A DNA stretch of 64,000 nt from Ascidia mentula (GCA_947561715.1 OX387201.1:18614001-18678000); one strand, 5' to 3'; shown: positions 1 through 12,210, numbered from the stretch's first letter. Notes: generated by a model from the sequence alone, not told the origin. Program-made: numbers and translations.

Positions 1-72
1 AATATGTTTCTGTGATGAGTCGCCGCTCTATGAAAAAGGGCATGTTAGGGACTTACACTGAATGAAATAATA

Positions 73-330
73 GCTCGTAGCAGTGATGGGTCTATTCAAA
101 TTAATAAGCTTATACATCAAGAAAAGTGCAATTACATCCTATGCGTTTTCACAATGAATATAGTTTTTCAACCTGTCTGTTGTACGTCACTTCGATTTGA
201 TTGTTGCTTAAGCACGCGTGCTCTGCTATTGGGTTTTCTGCAAACCGGCGATTCGATACTGAAAAATCGTTTTTAAACTCAGTAAAAAAAACGAAAGCAC
301 ATAGTTGAATAAGGTTTTCACGTGACGCCT
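73..330. repeat. Dispersed repeat A, copy 1
   Basis: Matches 3386-3790 in two blocks: TGCAATTACATCCTATGCGTTT, and the run from TTAAGCAC to CGGCGATTCGAT. Direct orientation. Confidence 0.85.
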
Positions 331-477
331 TTAACATGGCGGTAGTATTTAGCTGCCGAATTTTAATTCGTTTGTATGCAAAACAAACATTTGGCAGGCG
401 AATACCTGTCAAAGATAAGCTTAAATCGTGTCGTCATTCGCCAAAACAGTTTTAAGAACGCCTTTTTCCCGTTACGA

Positions 478-660
478 AATTTACCTTCCTGTAACGAAAA
501 TTTTGTTCCCAAAACGTAAATTCCGTTCCCATAACGAAAATTCCGTTCCCATAACGAAAATTCTGTTCCCGTAAGGAAAATTATGTTCACGGGTGAAAAC
601 TTTGTTTCCAAAAGTGAAATTCTGTTGTAATTAGAAAAATAATTTTCCCGTATCAAAAAT
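478..660. repeat. Degenerate 20-bp tandem repeat
   Basis: About eight copies of a unit like AACGAAAATTCCGTTCCCAT; the middle two copies (about 515-560) are identical, the outer ones diverged. Non-coding. Confidence 0.85.
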
Positions 661-1025
661 TTTGTTCACATGTTGTGCAAGAGCGGTGGCACCATTTATT
701 TTTATCGCCTTGAAACGAGTGAATACAAAGGGCCAAAATACATGCAAAAAAGCACACTGTACGCTTTGGCGCAATTTGATTATGGCACGATCCAAACTGT
801 CGCCAGGGCACCCCCTCCAGAAGCGGGCAGTTGTTACGTCTGGCAACGTTTTGGTGGGCGTAAGTGACGTCGAGTTCTTCTGGCAGCCGGGACGTACTAC
901 CCAAACCGGAACGGTGCTGGTATCAGCCGATCAATGGATACGTATTGTTTGCTACGGTCAATATCAAGCTTAAACGTTTCGGCCGCTAACTGCACCACTT
1001 TCCACAGCCCGTCGTAAGAATCCGC

Positions 1026-1632
1026 CAAAGGAGGTTGTTTCTCGGCAAATCGGTACATGGTATCAAAGGAGGTTGTTTCTCGGCAAATCGGTACATGGTA
1101 TCAAAGGAGGTTGTTTCTCGGCAAATCGGTACATGGTATCAAAGGAGGTTGTTTCTCGGCAAATCGGTACATGGTATCAAAGGAGGTTGTTTCTCGGCAA
1201 ATCGGTACATGGTATCAAAGGAGGTTGTTTCTCGGCAAATCGGTACATGGTATCAAAGGAGGTTGTTTCTCGGCAAATCGGTACATGGTATCAAAGGAGG
1301 TTGTTTCTCGGCAAATCGGTACATGGTATCAAAGGAGGTTGTTTCTCGGCAAATCGGTACATGGTATCAAAGGAGGTTGTTTCTCGGCAAATCGGTACAT
1401 GGTATCAAAGGAGGTTGTTTCTCGGCAAATCGGTACATGGTATCAAAGGAGGTTGTTTCTCGGCAAATCGGTACATGGTATCAAAGGAGGTTGTTTCTCG
1501 GCAAATCGGTACATGGTATCAAAGGAGGTTGTTTCTCGGCAAATCGGTACATGGTATCAAAGGAGGTTGTTTCTCGGCAAATCGGTACATGGTATCAAAG
1601 GAGGTTGTTTCTCGGCAAATCGGTACATGGTA
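1026..1632. repeat. 38-bp tandem satellite, about 16 near-identical copies
   Basis: The unit starts AAAGGAGGTTGTTTCTCGGC and ends ATGGTATC (38 bp). About 16 copies run without visible variation. Each unit has an ATG, so three overlapping open frames result; they are not genes. The last copy breaks off at ATGGTA. Confidence 0.97.
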
Positions 1633-1639
1633 AGGTCTC

Positions 1640-2370
1640 CGATCTTTTGTAGAATGGTAGGGACGAACACATTAAGCTTTTTGGAACCCCTTCGCGGACC
1701 TTCTTGTGTCTCGACATGGGCGTCAAAAGTAGCTGTTTAAGAGGTATTCTTAATGCAAGAAAAAGCGTTGTGGGCTCGTCGTCGTTAAGTGGGGAAATGA
1801 TCTGCCCAGGCATCACCTATGTTGTGGCATAACCCATCTCAGTGAAAGAAATCTGCAAATGTTCTTTTGGTGTAGTGCGTATTCCAATAGTGCTCAACGT
1901 AGCTAATCCAACCAGTTAATTCCGAAGTGCGGTCTACGATCTGAAGACATGTAGGCTGGAATAGCCAAACAGGAAATCCAATGATATACAAAAGCCCTGA
2001 CACAGGTGATTGCTGTGGCAACCTGCATGGGAATTGCCTCTGCCAAGCGAGTAAAACGGTCTACCACCATGAGTAAACACATTTTGCCTCGACATTGGGT
2101 CGCTGACATAAAAACACCACGACCATGTTGTTGGTACGACTGTGCGTGGATTACCGAGTAACACGTCGCATAACAGCTTAATACTTGGGGAGCAAATCAT
2201 AATTTTCTAAAGATGTAGTCTTGTCAATGCCGGCAATACGCCTGCACGTCATCGGTTTGTTGCGCAGTTGCCAAAGCTCCAAAGCCGATATCCTGGGATG
2301 AAGTGTGCAAAGTAGACATGGTAACGCGCGAAAGTGCATCCGCGATTTTGTTGCTGACCAATTATCGTAT
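1640..2370 (-). pseudogene. Ty3/gypsy pol fragment (RNase H end and integrase), decayed
   Basis: On the minus strand, a short NKIADALSR segment (about 2317-2345) resembles the end of a gypsy RNase H. Integrase-core-like sequence follows in about 1910-2110 (VVDRFTRLAEAIP, then a HWIS segment). Frames change and stops occur, so this is a dead copy. The zinc-binding part between the two is hard to recognise. No matching long terminal repeats were proven. Described only as a fossil. Confidence 0.72.
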
Positions 2371-2579
2371 TTTGCTCGTGATTCTCACAAGAATGTGTGG
2401 CTGTCAGAATTTATGGATGAAAATTACTCGGGCTCTAATCGCTTTATTCAGCCGCAGCTTAATTTCGAAGTACACGAAAATAGATGTTCAGTCCAGCAAA
2501 ACACCACTATATTCAACTCTTCTCGCGTTCAACAGAAATGCGGAACTAATTTAGTTTTAATTGAAGTTGTAATTTAGTT

Positions 2580-3380
2580 TAATTTGTGGACGCAGCTGGA
2601 GTTGCTGATTTGGTTTTCATTTTTGAAATCATTACATTTTAGCTCCAATGCCAGTGTACAAGTCGTTGTGCAAAAGAGCGTGGCTTTAATGCTGTGTTTT
2701 TCATGGAGGTCGGAAAATTATCGGCTTTATTGACAAACTTGGCTATTAACAGTAACACGTCAACATCAACTTTGAAACATCAATTATACAAAGTCAGAAA
2801 CCTAGTAGTGCATTACGTCGTCCTACTGCAAGGAATGCTGCGATCATTATGTTTACTGGCATCGGTATCGAGACATTGTCGTGAACCCTAAATCGTTGCA
2901 TTGGTACCGTTCCCACTAACTGTTTCCGATGGTGGACATGTTTTAGTTAATTTGTGAAGGTCCCTTGACAAGTGGTGCCCAATCCGAGGGCTTAGGCCAT
3001 CCGTTTTTGTGTAAAGTCAGCCTTGGGAAGGGAAAATAACGTTTCGGCCTCAAATCTCTTTCAAATAATATATTTTACCCTATAAAAGTAATTTTCAATA
3101 AGTTTCAACTGGGGCACTGCCTATTAAATATTCACTGACATTTTGCAGTATCAAGCATTTCACGCAAAACTAAATTAGTCGTTTGGCAGATAACATAAGC
3201 CCCATTGTCCTATATTTTCCACACACAGTATTACATCACATTTGACTTGCCGCTACAAATATTTATCAGTATAAATAACTGCCGTATCTTTTAAATTAAT
3301 TTTAAAAGTGATTTCGTTCCTCGAGTAACTTGCCCTGGTATGTTGAAATCAGTTGATCCATGATTTGCACTAAAGGCAAT
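2580..3380. other. No gene seen
   Basis: AT-rich sequence between the first gypsy fossil and repeat A copy 2. No protein similarity or repeat pattern recognised. Confidence 0.6.
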
Positions 3381-3385
3381 TGTAG

Positions 3386-3790
3386 CTCGTCGATAGAGCA
3401 GAGGATCTGTTCAAATTAATAGGCCTTTATATTAGGATATGTGCAATTACATCCTATGCGTTTAAAGGACGTATAAAGTTTTTAGATTTTAGTTGGATTG
3501 TTAACTTATCAGGATTGTTTAAAAAGTTGTGTCTCGCTTGGTGGCTCTGGCCACTTGTTTCACTATGGATTCATTTAAAAAGTTGTGACAGTAATCTGGA
3601 CCAGTTTATGACAAAATTCATTACGCTTTGGTTGTCCGTTGTACATCATGACGATTCGATTGTTACTTAAGCACCTGTGCTCTGCTATTGGGTTTTTCTG
3701 CAAACCGGCGATTCGATCCTGGAAAGTCGTTTTCAAACTGAGAAAAAACTCCCAAACACTCATCTTATCCGACCTGAATAATTTCAAAAC
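3386..3790. repeat. Dispersed repeat A, copy 2, with about 150 bp extra
   Basis: The second copy of repeat A carries an additional segment (about 3470-3620) containing a twice-used TTTAAAAAGTTGTG. The pair brackets the satellite and the first gypsy fossil. Confidence 0.82.
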
Positions 3791-4264
3791 AAAATCGGGT
3801 TGTAGGGAGGATTTGTATCGACTCACAAATTCGTATTATTGCTTCAACGCTTGTTGGTTGCCCTGGTGGCGTATTTTTTAAGTCATTTTATCCGCTCTGC
3901 GACGCTGTGGAGCCATCCTTAATATGACGACTGCTGCGCTGTCTTTCTTTGCCTCGTGGGAAACCGTCAATGATCAACGTCATACATGCAGAAGGCATTG
4001 ATATCAATTTGGTTACGAAACAGAAACTGACAATTCAGGCTGGTGAGAATACATTGGCTCGGGTGACTGAGGAAACGTTATCTGAACGGTTTTTAGCAGT
4101 TTAATCTTTGTATGGAAATTAGGTAGTCGACAAACTCTGAACGCTGTATTTAGGTAAGCTTATGAGGAGAGCTATATTTATTGAAACTATATCCGATTGT
4201 GTATAAAGCTTAAAGTATTTGATTGCGTTTGTCGTCGTTTTGTCGTTTTTGCAGAAAATAGATT

Positions 4265-4440
4265 CTTGCAATTTGCATTAAACCCTCCATTAGATATATA
4301 CGCGTACGGTATTTTATCACTAACGATGCATTCGAGGATTTAGTCAACAGGAGAATTTTTCTTATGTTTAAAACACAGTAACAAGCATTTTTAGTAACGA
4401 CACCAATGTGTCATTTATGAGTCCGCATCGTTGATTGTGC
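4265..4440. repeat. Dispersed repeat B, copy 1
   Basis: About 175 bases matching 9284-9472, sharing TCGAGGATTTAGTCAACAGG and CGGTATTTTATCACTAAC. Confidence 0.85.
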
Positions 4441-4744
4441 TAATTATTAAGTTTTGAACAACAATGTCGCTCACATTTATCAATAACTTTTCCTCCGCAG
4501 CAAATTGGTGTTTTTGTATCGAATACGAAACGGAAAAATATAAATTCAAGAAATAAAAGTGCAAACGTCCATGCGCTCGCGACGTTCCATCAGTTATTTA
4601 CACAAATCGTAATCAGGGAGGAGGAAAAGTTCAAACCTGCCATAAAACCTAATGGTTTTGTCACTTTAAATAGATAACGAAGCAAAAGTCGCTTTATCGC
4701 TGAGTGGAGTTGTACGTAAATCCACTGAAATCAACCTCTACCTC

Positions 4745-4860
4745 AACCAGACATCCAACCTAATGAGCTGAGTCGTAGCCTAGAGTCGCCACCCGGAGAA
4801 CCGGTCAAGAAACGCAAACGCAAGAAGGCGGCTGGCGAGCGCATACGTGGCGATATTTTC
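4745..4860 (+). pseudogene. Basic tail of a neighbouring element gene
   Basis: Immediately before the capsid-like fossil, an open frame gives PPGEPVKKRKRKKAAGERIR followed by GDIFS. A basic C-terminus next to the capsid-like gene suggests a second gene of the same element. The identity is inferred from position only. Confidence 0.35.
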
Positions 4861-5803
4861 TCTTGTGGGATGGCGCCGATCAACGAGCGTTCGATGAGCT
4901 GTGCGAAAAGTGAGTTGGATTTATTCGCGATGAAGTCCACCCAGACTGGTGTTTCGTCGTTGCTCCTGTTCGAATGTCTGCCTTTGGCCGCGGTAACAGA
5001 CGCTGGATCGTATGATTTTTACATTGCCGCCGACGGGGAGCACTACATCGACTTCAACAACAAGCTATTATCTTGTACGGTGCGCATTACCAATGCGGAT
5101 GGTATAATCCCGGACGCCGATGTCGCAATGGCACAGTCGAACTGTTTTGCACACGCGCTCTTCAGTCTAATAGAACTGTCTCCATTGCATTGATTCCGGC
5201 CAGCAACAATTATACATACAAAGCTTAGATCGTAACCCTCTTATCTTTGGATCCGAAGCGAAGAACACACAACTGACCACGTCGCTTTGACACGCGGATG
5301 ACGCGGAGCTTCCTGACGCGTGGCAATAGCGGGTTTTAAATTAGTCTCGCGTGGGCAGTAGAGAGTCGAAATGCTGTCTAAACTTCACTGCGATATGTAG
5401 CCTACCAGCAGCAGCGTTATGTGAGAAACGGTGTCGACGTGCGCTTTTCTCTCGCGCGTGGCAAAGATCAATTCGCCGTCATGGCGGCCGCCGACCCCAG
5501 TCTGAAAACAAAGTTATCGATGTCCAATTATTCGTTCGCAAGGTGAAGCCCTTCGCCACCATCGCCACTTTGGCGCATAAGAAAACACTCCAATCTCACT
5601 CGGCCGTGTACCCACTGCGTCGTTCGGAAGTTCGCGTATTTACGATCGCCGGCGGGAGTTTAACGACTGTGTGCGATACACTCGTGACCGGGCATGTTGA
5701 TGTCAGGGTTGCTTTGGGTTTTGTGGACGGTGTCGCTCACAACGGCGCTAGGGAACGAAATCCAAAACTTACTATGTCGGCGTGCACGCTAAAATATTTT
5801 TAA
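4860..5803 (+). pseudogene. Decayed F54H12.2-like capsid-type gene (Polinton/adintovirus-like)
   Basis: From 4870 an open stretch of 107 codons (KSELDLF, DFNNKLLSCTVRITNADG) matches the N-terminal region of the uncharacterised F54H12.2-like family. Sequence to about 5510 is broken by stops and frame changes. From about 5510 another open piece (FVRKVKPFATIATLAHKKT, then YPLRRSEVRVFT and LGFVDGVAHNG) matches the middle of the same family and stops at 5803. I recall this family as hexon-like capsid genes of Polinton/adintovirus-type elements widespread in invertebrate genomes. The copy is 5'-near-complete, interrupted and 3'-truncated. It is a genomic fossil, not a working gene. Confidence 0.68.
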
Positions 5804-6189
5804 TGCTGCCAATCTTTTACAATGGGGCCCAACATGCAAAATCTCGTTTCGCAGTTAATTGTAAACATGTTTTCGCTCAAAATACATTATCGACTCTTAG
5901 TGTTTTTGAATAAGATTAATTTCAGAAAGAACATATTGATTGTTGTTAAACATATTCACAAGCCAAACATATATGTCTTCTTGTGTTTTTGACAAATCGA
6001 GCCCACCACTTGTTCGGTGGCCTTCACCGCCGGACCGACCTGCACCCAGCAGACCATTTTTGATTGCATTTGTGATATTTTGCGACAGATGTGTTTCAGA
6101 CTGCACCCGAAATTATGGCTGAGACGGGCTGCGCAATAACAAAATACAATAAAAAATATAAAAAAATGATTCCGAGCAAGGCCTGCGCT

Positions 6190-7175
6190 TAATGGTTCAA
6201 ACCAGGACAAGCTACCTGTCTGCCACAACATGCTCGTGTAAAGACGAACAAACTTTAACGAGCTCTCTGTTACGACGTCAAACCCCGTTTTAGGAAACTT
6301 GCGTATGATGTGTAGGGTTAATATTTCGTTTGCTTGTTTAGGAACTGCTCATGGCACCACTAAATTTCCTTGTTATAGTTCTCTAATGCTAACAGCTTAC
6401 GTAATTAATGCAACAGCTTTAGATACCAAACCTTCCATAATATTGCTTGAGTAATAAATGTAACAATCGAGCTTGCATCGAATCGCTATTCGTGTTTGAA
6501 CGTTTTGCGTGAACCAAGAAAGCAATGAGTCCATATTTCAACACTATAATAATAAACCACACCTAGGCATAAAAAGTTTGCCTTGAATTCTATCATCATG
6601 TCGTATACAGCGTGAGCATGGTAACCAGCAGCTTGATTTTCTGTGTGCCAAGATCCACCAAATGGCCTCGATTCGCCGCTAATGGGTTTTTAGTGGGCAG
6701 CTTAAAAGGGAGAAGGATGTTTTTTGTTGATTGTTAAAAGCTAGAAAGCAAAACGTTGAAAGCAGGCATTTATACGACAAAAACACATCTGAAACCACGG
6801 AAGGCGTTCTACTCATAACAATGTTTGGTGTCTACGGGGAGCAGGGGCAGAAATAAACACCTGGCAAGTGTCGGTAAACTGGGAAAACTATGCGTGTTTT
6901 TGTCATTTAGTGATGAAATATACACACTTATATATAACGACTCAAAACATTCTCTTGTTCCTGTCAGTTTATTTGCTCTTCTGACGACGGTTGTGTAGGT
7001 TGTCATTTGTTGAACATGACGTCACACGAAAGTTTCGGCGAACAATGAGCTTTTTCTGGCGTTGGGTTAAACTGTTACGAGCTGGAAAACCAAACGTTTT
7101 GTTTCGCGTAACTCGTCAACCGACCTCGAGGATTTACGAGCAGTTTTTACGACGGAGGTACGAAATAGGGGTAAC
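6190..7175. repeat. Duplicated ~1-kb segment, copy 1
   Basis: Collinear with 7501-8525: both start near AAACCAGGAC, pass through TCATCATGTC and GTTGTCATTTGTT, and end near ACGACG(G/T)AGGTACGAAA. Short open frames at the end of each copy differ in frame and are probably not coding. Confidence 0.83.
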
Positions 7176-7500
7176 TTATTAACTCATGCTCCATAGAACC
7201 GCCCACGCTTTGCGCAGCAACCACATATTGCGTAAAAATAAGCAAGTGAAAAGTTTAAAATTGGCCCATTAGGAGCATTGCACAAAACTTCATGATTTGA
7301 TGCATTGCAAATAAAATAGTTTTTGCCATGGTAAAAGGATTATTTGGCCACAGTAATGGCAAACATTCCTTGAGTTTAAAGCTTTCCATTTTCATTTTTT
7401 AATTAAAGCAAGTCGCTTTTCCCATCAAATAAAAAGTGCCATAATGTCAGTTAGTGGTCGGATTTTAACGTGAGAAATTGCTATCAACTTCGCATTGAAA

Positions 7501-8525
7501 TTAATCGTTAAACCAGGACCAGCAACCTGCCAGCACCAACATGTTCGTGTAACGACGTCAACCTCGTTTTTGGAAATTTTCGTGTGACGTGTAGCGTTAA
7601 CATTTCGTATGCTTGTTTAGAACTGCATATGACCGCCACTACACCTATCAGTAAGATGTGTGATACAAAAATCCGACGTAATTAAGGTACTTTAAATACT
7701 TTAAATACCAACTAGAAATGTTGCCAGAGGAAAATGACTTAAACAGGTGAAAAATGACTTTAAAAAATGAGCTCGTTACTATGCTCAAACCTTTCGTGTC
7801 AACCAAAAAGTACCAGAAGTCCACATTCCAATTCTGAATTAATCAACCTTAGCTAGGCACAAAATTGTTGGGCTTGAAGTCAGTCATCATGTCTTATATA
7901 ACGTGAGCACGTCAGCGTTTATAACTCGGTTCCTTTTTCTGCATGTCAAGACCCACCAGATGGCATGAATCCACCACAAATGATTTATAACAAGGAAAAT
8001 TTCTTGTTTGTGGCGACAACAAGTCGAGAAGTGCTCAGTTAAACATTATGTGGACCGCAAATATTATGAATATATTGTAATGTTAGTCGTCAAACCGCAC
8101 ATTGTTGTTAAGTGGATGAAAGACACAACTTGTGTTCTCCTTTTTAACCACATCTAATGTAAACTTCATAAGGGTATAGAGAATGGATTAATATACGAAA
8201 TATCGTCGACATACTTCAGTGAAAATGACCCTTAAAACCGTTTAGTAGTCAGATATAAAAGTGCAATCAAATATGGCATCATTCCTTTGTGTTATGTAAA
8301 TTCATTCCCAATTGCTCACTATAACTGTGTAAGTTGTCATTTGTTAAAAATGAATTTAAAGATTTTTCTGTCGCTATGGCAGGAAGCAGGTAGAGAAAAA
8401 CAAGCTTTTGCCGACGATGGGTTTAAAACAATTACGAGCTGGAAAGATAAACGTTTTGTTCCGGGTAACTCGTCAACCGACATCAAAGTCGGGACATTTT
8501 ACGACGTAGGTACGAAAAACCTCGG
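7501..8525. repeat. Duplicated ~1-kb segment, copy 2
   Basis: Copy 2 of the segment at 6190-7175; diverged by substitutions and indels. A 100-codon open frame at 8287-8589 lies at its end, but the same stretch in copy 1 is not open in that frame, which argues against coding. Confidence 0.83.
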
Positions 8526-8599
8526 GCAATTTTTAACGCGTGATCCTCGATTTGAAGAGAACGGAGCAAGTAAACGAGTCGGGCGCTAGCCGCATGTTG

Positions 8600-9280
8600 T
8601 GTACTAAGAGTAAACAAATTGGAGCATTCAGGTTTTATGCGTTTCAGTGATTTTAATCTTTGTCACATTCGTATCGCATACTACAAGAAACACGCGACTT
8701 TATACCTACCCGATTGTGTATGCAGCAACAGAAACATTTCCAGACAATTTACTTTTGAAAAGTCAACATAAGTTTTTGAATACTTGATACAAGCGTGTCG
8801 TTTGCCAAAATCTAATATATTCACATTATGCAGACTGATATTGCGCATTAAGCTTGTCCACAACGACCAATTTAGCTAGGAACTGTACAGATTTAACCGG
8901 ATTCGCACGCAGAGCAGGAAAACTTGAAGGCTTAACATTGCCATGAACCATCAGCAAAGAATCGACAAATTAACAGCCAATTTGTGTCCAAACTGCACTA
9001 GAGTACACAAGCAAAACAAAACGAAGCAGTTTAAATGCAGTGACCATACATACTTCTAATCACTTGTTATTTCGTTTCACATGTTTGATGTATGTGCGTA
9101 TGAAAAACTACTATTTTAGGACGCCATTCTACACTAATATAACGTTCTCACGGCCAATTGCGTTTTTCTCGCAGTGTAGCGTACATCACGCGACTGCCTG
9201 TTTATACTGGCAAACGTTGGCGCTCGTTGGCCATTTTTTCAGTGCAATATGCATTTAAGTGCTGATTTGGGGTTTATAGA
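8600..9280. other. No gene seen
   Basis: AT-rich spacer between the 1-kb duplicate and repeat B copy 2. Short open frames only. Confidence 0.6.
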
Positions 9281-9283
9281 TTA

Positions 9284-9472
9284 CTGCAATTAGAATTAAA
9301 CTCTCTATTAGATATATACTCAAACGGTATTTTATCACTAACCATGTGTTCGAGGATTTAGTCAACAGGAGCAGAATTTTTGTTATGTTTCAAACACAGT
9401 AATAAGCATTTTCAGTAATAACACCGATGTGTTTTATATGTGTTTTCGATGAGTCAGCAACGTTCCACTAGA
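9284..9472. repeat. Dispersed repeat B, copy 2
   Basis: Direct copy of 4265-4440 with scattered substitutions and small indels. Confidence 0.85.
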
Positions 9473-9479
9473 AGCAAGA

Positions 9480-10380
9480 TGGTGGTTTTAAATGCAGAGT
9501 TTTAGCCCGGTGAACAAACGTTTAATGCTGTATGATCTCAGTGCTTAAAACGTATCAGTCACGCCACATTGATTCTAACTGTGTCAATTTTTAAGTTTGG
9601 AATGCAAAAACATACGCGAAAATTGTCATGTAAATAAGTTTTAATTTTTACTCAGACAGATGAAAACATTTTTGGGATGAAATACGTTTGTAAACATTGA
9701 TCTCGTATATTAACATATCACACATAAATTTTTACTGGGGTCTAGAGGTAGCAATTTTTTTGTTTTAAATAAAAAAAATTTTATTTAAAACAAAACTGCA
9801 TCCGTTTCCGTTGCTGTTTGTGTCCAAGTTTGTTTTCTTATTTTTTGTTGTACAGGAATACTGTCATTTTTTTTAGCATGTGATCTTGTGTCTCTGAGTG
9901 CATATTTTCTGTATGTATGATGGCATGTGGGTATAATTCGTCGAAAATGAGGAGGCAATGTTCAGACCTGTCATATATTAAGAAAAGTACCGAGATTTAG
10001 CTGCAGATCGCTGAACGTTGTTCAATACATGCCAGGTCCAAACTATGACGTAGACATTGCATTGTCGAGAATATTCGCACTCGAGCAGGGAATCGAACCG
10101 GAACTGAATCCGAAACCATTAAACGGATTTGATCGTTTTATTTTTGTACTGTGGAGTTGAACCCGAACTGATAGGTTTTTGTTTTAATTAAACCTGAACC
10201 AGAAGTGAAAGGAATTATTTAAGTGAAATCTGAACTTTCTTAGAATCGATGCGGCTTTCTGCGACTTTAATTCGAAAAGTCAAACAATATGTATGTGTCT
10301 TCACAAAACTTGAACAAAAACTAAACTTTCACGCAAGCAACCGTTATGAACATAAAATGTTAAAGAAGTAGTTTGTGATG
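9480..10380. other. No gene seen apart from an AT-rich hairpin
   Basis: Unrecognised spacer. Around 10090-10210 there are several similar GAACC-type hexamers (GAACCGGAACTGAATCCGA, GAACCCGAACTGA, GAACCAGAAGTGA), which may be a weak degenerate tandem repeat. Confidence 0.5.
9758..9795. repeat. Perfect 17-bp AT-rich hairpin
   Basis: TTTTGTTTTAAATAAAA, four A bases, then the exact reverse complement. AT-only composition makes chance formation more likely; no gene nearby. Confidence 0.7.
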
Positions 10381-10384
10381 TAAC

Positions 10385-10560
10385 GCTTGCCTTACTGTGT
10401 GAGCGAAATATTTGTTTGTCGCTGACGTCAACACACAAGCGCTTACGGTTTCTCCCATTCTTGTCTTAATCAAACAATACGTCAAATGAGGGAGGACCAT
10501 ATTTGGGCCTGTCGCGGTATGAACAAAGTTCATGGGTTTAATACATGGCAGATATCACGG
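10385..10560. repeat. Dispersed repeat C, copy 1
   Basis: Shares CAAGCGCTTACRG and CAAATGAG.GAGGACCAT-type blocks with 11190-11345, direct orientation. Confidence 0.8.
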
Positions 10561-11179
10561 TTCACTTTCTCAAAGTAACTAGTTTCTGGGCAGCAGGTAA
10601 CCACGAGATGTTTATTGATTGCTCGATAAAATCCAATCCCCACGAGGTCCAATTTGCCGCCACACTACAGGTTACTTCGTGTCAGTGCATAGCGTGATGT
10701 TCACCACATTGTACGTAATATTATCCTGCGAAACTACACTACAGTCAACCCATTTAGATCTTTGATAAAAATAAAACCTGTTGTTTCCGTGTCTTGAAGA
10801 ACGAGTTCTTTTCTGCAGAAGTTACGTTGGTTTTTAGCGATCATTTACCGAGTAGTGCGCATGAAAAATTGGGTCTGTTTATTTGAAAACATGTCGTGTA
10901 CACTAAAGAGTCATCACATTGTGTGGATCTTTGACTATGTAGTTGACAGAGGTAAAACTTGGTTCGTCACAACAAAGTGAAAGCCTTTTCTTTGCGGCAC
11001 GCGTCCAGGGTAGCGCTTGATCCAGTAATTTTTTTAACCAGATGCGTAAATTTGTGTCCAATGCACATAAATTTTATTAAAATATTATTCTCCATAAGCG
11101 TAGAGAGCGGCGTTACTAATCATTTTTCACTTGTGAAAAATTGAAACACGTAAAAGTGGAAGGGGTTAAGTTCGTATAA

Positions 11180-11345
11180 ATGTACCTTTCCTCTGTGAAC
11201 GCAAAGTTTGTTTGTCGGCTATGACGTCAACACAAGCGCTTACAGCTGCGCCCATTCTTATGTTAATCAAACAATTTGTCAAATGAGAGGAGACCATGTT
11301 TGGGCATATCATGGTATGAACCATATTCAGGGTTTTAATGCATGA
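11180..11345. repeat. Dispersed repeat C, copy 2
   Basis: Second copy of 10385-10560, directly abutting repeat D at 11340. Confidence 0.8.
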
Positions 11346-11660
11346 AGCGTTACGGGATGCGGAAATAAATCCAAATAGGAATTTGATAAAACGTGAGTGG
11401 AGGAAACCGATGAAAAACAAAAGAATAGTGCAATGTGTTGTTCGCATATGTAATAAAGAGTGCTTTAAATAAACAACACAATAATCAGAGAAAGCAAAAA
11501 GAAAAACATTAGTGCCGCTTGTCATTTTCGCCACACTTAATAAGGATGTATGAGTTAAAAAGTCATCTGTCTTCCGTGTACATAAGGTTTGTTTGTCAGC
11601 GGTGACGTCAAAAGATCCAGCGCATTCAGCTTCGCTTTTATGTTTTCTGATCAAACAAAT
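11340..11660. repeat. Dispersed repeat D, copy 1
   Basis: Closely matches 15850-16165: GGAAATAAATCCAAATA, AAACAACACA, AAAGCAAAAAGAAAAACATT, CATAAGGTTTGTTTGTCAG. A 183-codon minus-strand open frame here is not conserved in the second copy. Confidence 0.88.
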
Positions 11661-12107
11661 CGGGAAACTGGAGAAGCCAAAGTTCAGACCCGCCATGAAA
11701 CAATATGTTTGTGTCACGTAAGCGGCGTTAAAAACACTGCATTGTCCTCAAAACTAATTAGCAGTTATGAAAAGTTAAGTGTAAGTAGATATATTAACCA
11801 CATGGCGTATTTTAAAGATATAAATGCTATTTGCAAATCTTACCAGAAATATGCTGTCACCACCATTTTGTATAATTGCAATTCTCATGAACTCACTCTT
11901 TATTACAGTACCCACATTCCAAGTGCTGCATTTCCCAATTACCGGGTCACTATTTGTCACAAAACAACGAACAACAACAACAACATTTCAGACCACATAC
12001 GTCATCGTGTTGCGCTCGCAGAACGCAGTAATGCGAGGAACCACCGTGAAACAGCGGTAAAATCGGACAATCGATACAAAATTTCAACTTAAGCCGAGCT
12101 TAGCTGA

Positions 12108-12210
12108 GAAGGAGTTAAGCGGGGTTTCTGCATAGCAATTTTAAGCCCGGCTTAGATAAGCGGGGTTTGGGAGTTAAGCGCGGATTAAGTTAAGCGGGGT
12201 TTCTGCATTC
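12108..12210. repeat. Direct repeat of TTAAGCGGGGTTTCTGCAT
   Basis: The 19-base block occurs at about 12115 and 12189 with related GAGTTAAGCG sequence between, immediately before the 42-bp satellite. Confidence 0.7.

Noticed and set aside
1026..1632. CRISPR-like array
   Set aside because: Units are directly adjacent with no variable spacers, there are no cas genes, and the genome is eukaryotic.
1035..1740. Three overlapping 186-227-codon open frames with AGGAGG-like sites
   Set aside because: All come from the 38-bp satellite. The ribosome-binding-like AAAGGAGG is meaningless in a eukaryotic context.
4743..4940. Minus-strand open frame over the capsid-like fossil
   Set aside because: It is a shadow of the plus-strand reading, which has the family similarity.
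11166..11717. 183-codon minus-strand open frame
   Set aside because: It lies across dispersed repeats C and D; the second D copy does not keep the frame open, and no family is recognised.
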